NCBI GenBank assembly: GCA_947178465.1
Contig: CAMWYL010000034.1
Coordinates: 1-15,445 of the forward strand
DNA length: 15,445 nt
Reading direction: 5' to 3'
Origin: an uncultured Lachnospiraceae bacterium
GTDB lineage: Bacteria > Bacillota > Clostridia > Lachnospirales > Lachnospiraceae
Shown here: positions 1 through 5,303 of the stretch, in pieces
How positions within the stretch are numbered: position 1 is the stretch's first letter
How the letters are laid out: every line of letters starts with the position of its first letter
Notes under the pieces: model-generated
Seen by the model: the letters and a program-made list of their open reading frames with translations, nothing else
Told to the model about the DNA's origin: nothing
Databases searched by the model: none
Translations under genes and position numbers: made by a program

Positions 1-398
1 ATGGAATTCAGCAGTTTACTAATACCTTGGAATAGCATAATAATTGCAATAATAATACAGCCCACCAGCCACCCCGGAAGGTTTATCTGATGAAAGTTCC
101 GATTCCGCGGGGCTTCGTCTTCCGCCTGTGTGTTCTCCTGATATGCTCCACTGTATGATCCGCCATAGCCGTTTTCCACCGTCTGTCCGCCGGACGCAAA
201 TTTACTGCTCCCCTCTATGGTCTTTGCAATCAGGCGGGGATCACCAAGGCTGCCCAAAACTTCCTCTTCGCTCCTGCCGCCGCAAATCTGTTCATTGATG
301 TAACTCCTGTAATAGCGGATATTTTCCCGTACCACCTGTTCCGAGACCCTGCCGCTTAGCGAGGCCTCCAACTGTCTCAAAAATTCTTCTCTGTTCAT
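1..398 (-). CDS. HAAS/DUF1700-domain membrane protein (partial, C-terminus beyond left edge)
   Basis: Reading the minus strand from the ATG at 396-398 gives 132 codons that stay open to the window edge, so the C-terminus is missing. Residues 1-62 resemble the HAAS (DUF1700) helical domain: an MNREEFL start, a basic and tyrosine-rich helix (IRYYRSYI, 27-34), an acidic EEEV turn and a conserved LGDP (51-54) followed by IAKTI. A Gly/Ser/Gln-rich linker (about 63-95) follows, then a hydrophobic segment (about 107-128) that should cross the membrane. HAAS proteins often sit beside PadR-type regulators and are thought to act in membrane-associated signalling. No such regulator is visible here, though one may lie beyond the edge. 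The gene starts 21 bases after the stop of the 129-aa gene, and AGGGGA precedes the ATG by about 12 bases, so the two are probably co-transcribed. The family call is fairly sure; the role is unknown. Confidence 0.72.
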   Translation of the reverse strand, partial: MNREEFLRQLEASLSGRVSEQVVRENIRYYRSYINEQICGGRSEEEVLGSLGDPRLIAKTIEGSSKFASGGQTVENGYGGSYSGAYQENTQAEDEAPRNRNFHQINLPGWLVGCIIIAIIMLFQGISKLLNS

Positions 399-419
399 AG
401 TAACCACGATTCCCCTGTG

Positions 420-809
420 TTATTGGTCCATTTCCCTGCCAAGCGTCAGCCTTCTGATATATGCATCCGGGCTCTTCCGCATCTCGATCATGTCTCGAAA
501 TGCCTTCAAGACCATCCTGTCTTTATTGCATGCGTCCGTATTTTTGCCCGAATCCCCAATAATATTATACCGATTCATCTGCCATACATACAAATCTATC
601 AGGCTGTAGCCGCAGCACTTCACATTCTCCGTCAGATAATGGTGCTCCAGATAAAAGACAAGCTCCTCAAAGAGGTCGGGTGCTCCCAAAATATCCTCCC
701 ACAGCTTATCACACCACTCCTGTGGCTCTCCGGCAATCTCTCCCAACGCCGACAGCCCCTCATAGACTTTTACACGCCTGGCATCATATATAATTCCAGC
801 CATATTCAT
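420..809 (-). CDS. Hypothetical 129-aa soluble protein, first gene of the HAAS operon
   Basis: I do not recognise this family. The 129-residue product has no signal peptide or membrane segment. It is rich in acidic and aromatic residues: EWCDKLWEDI near 31-40, then FYLEHHYL, then DLYVWQMNRYNI near 73-84, and a basic C-terminal part containing RRLTLGREMDQ. This pattern suggests a compact alpha-helical protein. The ATG at 809 is preceded by GGAAAGAAG with about 5 bases of spacing; a second in-frame ATG lies two codons downstream. I prefer this strand over the 157-codon plus-strand ORF covering the same DNA because it has a ribosome binding site, a promoter-like upstream sequence and a close partner gene 21 bases downstream. 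The protein may work with the HAAS membrane protein, but that rests only on gene order. Confidence 0.65.
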   Translation of the reverse strand: MNMAGIIYDARRVKVYEGLSALGEIAGEPQEWCDKLWEDILGAPDLFEELVFYLEHHYLTENVKCCGYSLIDLYVWQMNRYNIIGDSGKNTDACNKDRMVLKAFRDMIEMRKSPDAYIRRLTLGREMDQ

Positions 810-836
810 AACATCTTCTTTCCGATTTCTATGCTT

Positions 837-865
837 ATCGTATCATACTATCGCGCTATCGTAAA
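837..865 (-). promoter_or_regulatory. Candidate sigma-A promoter for the 129-aa/HAAS operon
   Basis: On the minus strand TTTACG (860-865) and TACGAT (837-842) are separated by 17 bases, and TGA immediately precedes the -10 hexamer, giving an extended -10. Transcription would start near 830, leaving a leader of about 20 bases before the ATG. The hexamers are only partial matches to consensus, so this is a moderate call. The direct repeat CTATCG-CG-CTATCG lies inside the spacer. Confidence 0.4.
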
Positions 866-951
866 TGAGCCAAATCTAAAAAAAGTCTAAAAGTGCCTGC
901 CCAAAACCGATAATAAGCGAAAATGACACATTCCCATCACTAATTTTTACA

Positions 952-980
952 TTGATTTCATCTTATTCCTTCTGTATAAT
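952..980 (+). promoter_or_regulatory. Sigma-A promoter of the cellobiose phosphorylase gene
   Basis: TTGATT (952-957) and a perfect TATAAT (975-980) are separated by 17 bases. Transcription would start near 987, giving a leader of about 75 bases. This is the best consensus promoter in the window and faces the phosphorylase gene. The two palindromes just downstream would place it under repressor control. Confidence 0.75.
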
Positions 981-986
981 TCGTTA

Positions 987-1017
987 CATAACGTTACCAT
1001 ATTATTCAAACGTTTTC
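987..1017 (+). promoter_or_regulatory. Two LacI-family-like operator palindromes
   Basis: TAACGTTA (989-996) and AAACGTTT (1008-1015) are perfect 8-bp palindromes with the central CG typical of LacI/GalR-family operators. Their centres are 19 bp apart, close to two helical turns. The first lies at the predicted transcription start, so a bound repressor would block initiation. LacI-type sugar regulators commonly control beta-glucan and cellobiose genes, which fits the neighbouring gene. No regulator gene is present in the window, so the pairing is an inference. Confidence 0.5.
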
Positions 1018-1063
1018 TGAAAAAATATTTTACTCTCGTATCAGAGAAGAAAGGAACGCATTT

Positions 1064-3499
1064 ATGAAATTTGGCTATTTTGATGACGCGAACCGCGAAT
1101 ATGTGATCACCACACCAAAGACTCCGCTGCCTTGGATTAACTATCTGGGCTGCAAGGAGTTCTTCTCACTCATATCCAACACCTGCGGCGGCTATACCTT
1201 TTATAAGGACGCAAAGCTGCTGCGCCTGACACGTTACCGCTACAATGATGTTCCCTATGATACCAACGGCAAATACTTCTACATAAAGGATGGCGATACG
1301 GTTTGGAATCCCGGCTGGCAGCCCACAAAGACGGAGCTTGACTCCTATGAATGCCGCCATGGTATCGGCTACAGCCGTTTTACCGCTTCCAAGGACAACG
1401 TTCAGGCCTCCGTTCTTACCTTCGTACCAATGGATGATAACTGTGAGATCTCGCAGCTTAAGATAAAAAATACCGGCGACACACCGAAGACAATCTCTGT
1501 CTTTTCCTATGTGGAATGGTGTCTGTGGAACGCCGATGATGACTCCCGCAACTTCCAGCGGAATCTGAGCACCGGCGAGGTCGAGGTTGTCGGCTCCACC
1601 ATCTACCACAAGACCGAGTACCGCGAGCGGCGCAACCATTATGCCGTTTACACGGTAAATACCAAGGTTGACGCGTTCGACACGATTCGCGAAAGCTTTA
1701 TCGGTACATACAATGGTGCAGACAAGCCGGAGGCAGTGCTTGCCGGCAAGTGCACAAACTCTATGGCAAGCGGTTGGTCTCCCATCGCGGCGCACCAGAT
1801 TAATATCACGCTGGCGCCAAATGAGGAGAAATCCTATGTGTTCCTGCTTGGCTATATCGAGAATCCTGTGAAGGAGAAATTCGAAGCGCCCAGTATCATC
1901 AACAAAAAGCCTGCTGAGGCGATGATTGCAAAATATAGTACGGACGCTGCCGTTGATGCAGCCTTTAATGAACTGAACCAATATTGGAGCACGCTTCTTG
2001 GCCGCTACACGATCACCTCCTCCAATGAGAAGGTCAACAGAATGGTTAATATCTGGAATCAATATCAGTGTATGGTAACCTTCAACATGAGCCGCTCCGC
2101 TTCCTATTATGAATCCGGAATCGGCCGCGGCATGGGCTTCCGCGATTCCTGTCAGGATCTGCTCGGCTTCGTGCACCTTATTCCCGACAGGGCAAGGGAA
2201 CGTATCATTGATATCGCATCCACACAGTTTCAGGACGGCAGCGCCTATCATCAGTACCAGCCGCTCACCAAAAAAGGCAATTCTGATATCGGAAGCGGCT
2301 TCAATGACGACCCTTTATGGCTGATTGCAGGTACAAGCGCCTATATCCGTGAGACCGGTGACCTTGATATCCTGAAGGAGACGGTTCCCTATGACAACGA
2401 TATGAGCGTCGCTACTACGCTGATGGAGCATCTGAAGCGTTCCTTTGACTACATCGTAACACACAAGGGACCGCACAAACTGCCGCTGATTGGACGCGCA
2501 GACTGGAACGACTGCCTGAATCTGAACTGCTTCTCCGAGCAGCCCGGAGAATCCTTCCAGACCTTTGGTCCGAGCGAGGGACCGGTCGCAGAGTCCGTAT
2601 TTATCGCGGGCATGTTTGTAAAATACGGTGAAGAGTACGCGCAGCTTGCAGAGCTGCTCGGTGATGACGCCGAGGCTAAGCGTGCAAGGGACGAAGTTGC
2701 CACGATGTATGATGCCGTATTGAAGGACGGCTGGGACGGCGAATGGTTTGTACGCGCGTATGACGCATACAGTCACAAAGTAGGCTCCAAGGAATGCGAG
2801 GAAGGGCAGATTTACATTGAACCGCAGGGCTTCTGTGTGCTTGCCGGTATCGGCGTAAAGGAAGGACTTGCACAGAAGGCGCTCGATTCCGTAAAGGAAC
2901 GGTTAGATACCAAATACGGCGTCATGATCCTGCAGCCCGCTTATACCAAATATCATGTCGAGCTTGGTGAGATTTCTTCCTACCCGCCCGGATATAAAGA
3001 GAACGCAGGAATTTTCTGCCACAACAACCCGTGGGTATCCATCGCGGAAACCGTTATCGGGCGCGGCGACAGGGCGTTTGAGATTTACCAAAAGACCTGT
3101 CCTGCTTATGTGGAGGATATCAGTGAGATCCACAGGACAGAGCCATATGTATACTCCCAGATGGTTGCGGGACGCGACGCAAAGTATCACGGCGAGGCAA
3201 AGAACAGCTGGCTTACAGGTACTGCCGCATGGACGTTCATCAATATCTCCCAGTATATTCTGGGCGTATACCCGACGCACAAGGGACTCCGCGTAGACCC
3301 TTGTATTCCTTCCGACTTCGGGGATTTTGAGATTACCAGACGGTTCCGGGATGTGGTATACCATATCTCTGTCAAGAATCCTTCCAATGTCCGGAAGGGC
3401 GTAGCCTCCATGACGGTAGACGGCATGAAGGTGGACGGCTGTGTTATTCCTTTCGAGACCGGAAAGCAGGAGGTTTTGGTAGAGGTTGTTATGGGATAG
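1064..3499 (+). CDS. Cellobiose phosphorylase (glycoside hydrolase family 94, EC 2.4.1.20)
   Basis: This cytoplasmic enzyme is expected to split cellobiose with inorganic phosphate into glucose 1-phosphate and glucose, saving ATP during growth on cellulose fragments. The 811-residue product has the same length as characterised clostridial cellobiose phosphorylases and strongly resembles them as I recall those sequences. It has no signal peptide. The N-terminal beta-sandwich (about 1-290) contains the family-typical ISNTCGGY and KTEYRERRNHY segments. The (alpha/alpha)6 barrel follows, with GMGFRDSCQDLLG (357-369), and RADWNDCLN (478-486) holding the general acid Asp483, the same number as in the Clostridium thermocellum enzyme. 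KENAGIFCHNN and the C-terminal WLTGTAAW are also intact. AAAGGA precedes the ATG by about 8 bases. The gene is monocistronic, flanked by its own promoter and terminator, with no sugar transporter nearby. A diacetylchitobiose phosphorylase is a less likely alternative. Confidence 0.95.
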   Translation: MKFGYFDDANREYVITTPKTPLPWINYLGCKEFFSLISNTCGGYTFYKDAKLLRLTRYRYNDVPYDTNGKYFYIKDGDTVWNPGWQPTKTELDSYECRHGIGYSRFTASKDNVQASVLTFVPMDDNCEISQLKIKNTGDTPKTISVFSYVEWCLWNADDDSRNFQRNLSTGEVEVVGSTIYHKTEYRERRNHYAVYTVNTKVDAFDTIRESFIGTYNGADKPEAVLAGKCTNSMASGWSPIAAHQINITLAPNEEKSYVFLLGYIENPVKEKFEAPSIINKKPAEAMIAKYSTDAAVDAAFNELNQYWSTLLGRYTITSSNEKVNRMVNIWNQYQCMVTFNMSRSASYYESGIGRGMGFRDSCQDLLGFVHLIPDRARERIIDIASTQFQDGSAYHQYQPLTKKGNSDIGSGFNDDPLWLIAGTSAYIRETGDLDILKETVPYDNDMSVATTLMEHLKRSFDYIVTHKGPHKLPLIGRADWNDCLNLNCFSEQPGESFQTFGPSEGPVAESVFIAGMFVKYGEEYAQLAELLGDDAEAKRARDEVATMYDAVLKDGWDGEWFVRAYDAYSHKVGSKECEEGQIYIEPQGFCVLAGIGVKEGLAQKALDSVKERLDTKYGVMILQPAYTKYHVELGEISSYPPGYKENAGIFCHNNPWVSIAETVIGRGDRAFEIYQKTCPAYVEDISEIHRTEPYVYSQMVAGRDAKYHGEAKNSWLTGTAAWTFINISQYILGVYPTHKGLRVDPCIPSDFGDFEITRRFRDVVYHISVKNPSNVRKGVASMTVDGMKVDGCVIPFETGKQEVLVEVVMG

Positions 3500-3508
3500 T
3501 TTTGCAGA

Positions 3509-3561
3509 GGGATGCAATTGCTTTTTTCCTGTTTTTAATCGGAAAAAAGCAGTTGCATCCC
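3509..3561 (+). terminator. Rho-independent terminator of the cellobiose phosphorylase gene
   Basis: The arms 3509-3529 and 3541-3561 pair over 21 bp with a single G-U wobble (3518 with 3552), enclosing an 11-base loop. The stem begins 10 bases after the TAG stop. The following sequence is T-rich (ATTGTTTCTTTT) rather than a pure T run. Part of the 3' arm also reads as the -35 element of the next promoter. Confidence 0.85.
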
Positions 3562-3581
3562 ATTGTTTCTTTTGCTAAAAT
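3553..3581 (+). promoter_or_regulatory. Candidate promoter of the lipoprotein gene, overlapping the terminator
   Basis: TTGCAT (3553-3558) and TAAAAT (3576-3581) are 17 bases apart, and TGC directly precedes the -10, making an extended -10 (TGn). The -35 lies within the 3' arm of the preceding terminator hairpin. The predicted start is near 3588, immediately before a small hairpin with arms CCTTCA and TGAAGG around an ACTC loop (3589-3604). Confidence 0.5.
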
Positions 3582-3635
3582 AATACTACCTTCAACTCTG
3601 AAGGGAATTATCTGTTCTGAAAGGAAGCAATTTCC

Positions 3636-4043
3636 ATGAACCCCAGGCAGCCAAGGAAAAGCATTTGTTTTCTGCTCATATTGGCCTTATTATTTTTGGG
3701 CGCATGTTCCGATGACATTCGGACAGCCGCCTCTTTTTCTCATGGAATTTACGACACAGAAGCAACCGTAATCCGTTCCTGCCAAAATGACAGCCTTACA
3801 CAGCAGCTCTTTCACGAAGAAACACTGAGCCAACATAGCTGTGCCGCGCTGATCAAAGACTCGGCAAAACGGACGGCAGACAAAACCGGCAGGGGAATCT
3901 TCTCTCTGCTGTCTTATGTGGAATCTCTTCCACCGACAAATCCTTTTATCCATATCGCTGCAACCGGTCATTGCTGTCAGGTGATTCACAGCAACACGGT
4001 CATCATCAGTTATATTCACGGCAAGGATGGGAAAAAAGCATAA
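3636..4043 (+). CDS. Small putative lipoprotein (135 aa), function unknown
   Basis: I do not recognise a family. The N-terminus is a clear lipoprotein signal: positive residues RQPRK (4-8), a hydrophobic core ICFLLILALLF, then the lipobox LGAC with the lipidated cysteine at residue 24, followed by SDD. The mature protein of about 112 residues should be anchored on the outer face of the cytoplasmic membrane. It has several further cysteines, including a CC pair near residue 113 (GHCCQ), and a basic C-terminus. AAGGAAG lies about 8 bases before the ATG at 3636. The overlapping minus-strand frame has no comparable signals. The gene has its own promoter-like sequence upstream and a weak hairpin downstream, so it may be a single-gene unit or may read through into the antiporter pair. 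Confidence 0.65.
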   Translation: MNPRQPRKSICFLLILALLFLGACSDDIRTAASFSHGIYDTEATVIRSCQNDSLTQQLFHEETLSQHSCAALIKDSAKRTADKTGRGIFSLLSYVESLPPTNPFIHIAATGHCCQVIHSNTVIISYIHGKDGKKA

Positions 4044-4070
4044 TCCGATATAATACCGAACTATCGTTGT

Positions 4071-4096
4071 AACCGCCACTGCAAGCGGTTTGTTTT
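4071..4096 (+). terminator. Weak terminator-like hairpin after the lipoprotein gene
   Basis: AACCGC (4071-4076) pairs with GCGGTT (4085-4090) around an 8-base loop, and the T-rich TTTGTTTTC follows. The 6-bp stem is short, so termination may be partial, allowing some read-through into the downstream membrane genes. Confidence 0.45.
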
Positions 4097-4120
4097 CGTG
4101 CTGAAAAAGAAGATTATGAT
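4092..4120 (+). promoter_or_regulatory. Weak candidate promoter for the microprotein/antiporter pair
   Basis: TATGAT (4115-4120) is a fair -10 hexamer, but the sequence 17 bases upstream is only GTTTTC (4092-4097). Another -10-like TATAAT at 4049-4054 has no matching -35. The true start of this unit is uncertain and it may depend on read-through from the lipoprotein gene. Confidence 0.25.
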
Positions 4121-4154
4121 ACTTAAAAACTTCAGATGAAAAGGAGAATCCATT

Positions 4155-4298
4155 ATGAATATCGGAATACTTATACTAATTGTTTTTGGCGGGGCCGTTG
4201 GCGCCCTGTCTACGATCTATATCCTTGTGTCACTGTTTGCCACCATTATTTATAAATTCATACGGAAAGCAAAATACCATTCTTCTCTGTATGACTGA
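4155..4298 (+). CDS. 47-aa single-span membrane microprotein
   Basis: This short gene has an excellent ribosome binding site, AAAAGGAG, 8 bases before the ATG, and an in-frame TGA at 4296-4298. The product begins MNIGILILIVFGG and is hydrophobic over roughly residues 4-34, long enough for one or possibly two short membrane spans broken by glycines (GGAVGA at 12-17). It ends in a basic tail containing KFIRKAKYH and then SSLYD. By the positive-inside rule the tail should be cytoplasmic. It ends 24 bases before the antiporter ATG, so the two are very likely translated from one mRNA. A role as a small subunit or regulator of the antiporter is possible but inferred only from position. I recognise no family. 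It is easily missed because of its length. Confidence 0.6.
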   Translation: MNIGILILIVFGGAVGALSTIYILVSLFATIIYKFIRKAKYHSSLYD

Positions 4299-4322
4299 CC
4301 GAACTGTGAAAGGAAGATATAT

Positions 4323-5246
4323 ATGATTTTTGTACAACTATTGCTGTTGGTGATCGGCTTTATCATGCTCGTCAAGGGAGCCGATTGGTTTGTTGAAGGA
4401 ACTGCGGGAATCGCAGGAAAATTCGGCATTCCGCAGCTTGTCATCGGATTAACGATCGTTGCCATGGGGACCAGCGCCCCCGAGGCAGCGGTCAGTATCA
4501 CTGCCGCCTTAAAAGGAAACGCCGGAATAACCATTGGAAACGTGGTCGGAAGCAATATTTTAAACATCCTGATTATTCTGGGCGTCACTGCGGTTATCAC
4601 TACATTATCCATACAAAGCTCTACCATCAAATATGAGATTCCCTACATGATACTCATTACCTTGGTTCTTTTATTGATGGGATATACGGATTCCTATATT
4701 ACCCGTCCGGAGGGAGGCATCCTCTGGACTCTGTTCCTCGTGTATCTGCTCTACCTCCTCGTCCTTTCCAAGGAAGGAACAAAGAAGGATGCTTCCGATA
4801 ACAGAAGCATTGTCAGGCTGCTCATCAGCGCGGTAGCCGGCGGTATCATTATCGTTTGGGGCAGCGACATTACTGTTGACAGCGCAACCGCAATTGCACG
4901 GGCATTCGGATTAAGCGAGCGCTTTATCGGACTCACTATTGTTGCCCTCGGAACCTCTCTGCCTGAGCTTGTCACTTCTGTCACAGCCGCCCGAAAAGGA
5001 AATGCGGATATTGCAGTGGGAAACATTGTCGGAAGCAATATTTTTAATATCCTGTTTGTCATTGGCACCACTGCATTGATTACCCCTGTCATTTTTGAAG
5101 CAAAATTTTTAATTGACTCCGCGATTGCAGTTTTTACGGGCATCCTTCTTTGGATAAGTATTTTCCGCACCAAAAAGCTTGCTCGCCCTTGGGGAATTGT
5201 AATGCTGCTGTGTTATGGCGCGTATTTTGTTTACCTGCTGTGCTGA
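4323..5246 (+). CDS. Na+/Ca2+ exchanger-family (CaCA) antiporter, YrbG type
   Basis: This is an integral membrane antiporter of the Ca2+:cation antiporter superfamily, expected to exchange Ca2+ (or a related cation) for Na+ or H+ across the cytoplasmic membrane. At 307 residues it has the usual prokaryotic length and about ten hydrophobic segments. The two signature alpha-repeats are intact: GLTIVAMGTSAPE ending at Glu54, followed by GNVVGSNILN, and GLTIVALGTSLPE ending at Glu215, followed by GNIVGSNIFN. The two glutamates are the cation-binding residues of this family. Glu54 has the same number as in the archaeal NCX_Mj structure. A hydrophilic loop (about 149-162, KEGTKKDASDNR) joins the halves. 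AAAGGAAG lies 6 bases before the ATG. The gene follows the 47-aa membrane protein by 24 bases and ends in a hairpin shared with the convergent helicase gene. The true ion specificity cannot be read from sequence. Confidence 0.92.
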   Translation: MIFVQLLLLVIGFIMLVKGADWFVEGTAGIAGKFGIPQLVIGLTIVAMGTSAPEAAVSITAALKGNAGITIGNVVGSNILNILIILGVTAVITTLSIQSSTIKYEIPYMILITLVLLLMGYTDSYITRPEGGILWTLFLVYLLYLLVLSKEGTKKDASDNRSIVRLLISAVAGGIIIVWGSDITVDSATAIARAFGLSERFIGLTIVALGTSLPELVTSVTAARKGNADIAVGNIVGSNIFNILFVIGTTALITPVIFEAKFLIDSAIAVFTGILLWISIFRTKKLARPWGIVMLLCYGAYFVYLLC

Positions 5247-5260
5247 GCCGTCTGTTACGG

Positions 5261-5299
5261 AAATACCGCCCCTCGAATGTATTCGATGGAGCGGTATTT
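5261..5299. terminator. Bidirectional terminator between antiporter and helicase genes
   Basis: AAATACCGC (5261-5269) pairs with GCGGTATTT (5291-5299). Inside, TCGAAT/ATTCGA and CC/GG extend the stem with a mismatch and a bulged T. On the plus strand the hairpin runs into TATTTTATT; on the minus strand it ends in ATTT only. The hairpin lies in the 57-base gap between the convergent stops (5246 and 5304), so it can serve both genes, better for the plus strand. Confidence 0.75.
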
Positions 5300-5303
5300 T
5301 ATT

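Noticed and set aside
837..865. Direct repeat CTATCG-CG-CTATCG near the 129-aa gene as a possible operator or repeat array
   Set aside because: Only two 6-base units are present, within a promoter spacer; this is too short to call beyond chance.
417..890. 157-codon plus-strand ORF opposite the 129-aa gene
   Set aside because: It has no ribosome binding site and reads as the antisense of a gene that has one; its C-terminal part runs through the divergent promoter region.
1166..2251. 361-codon minus-strand ORF inside the phosphorylase gene
   Set aside because: It is antisense to a strongly conserved catalytic gene, lacks recognisable domains and arises from codon bias in the real frame.
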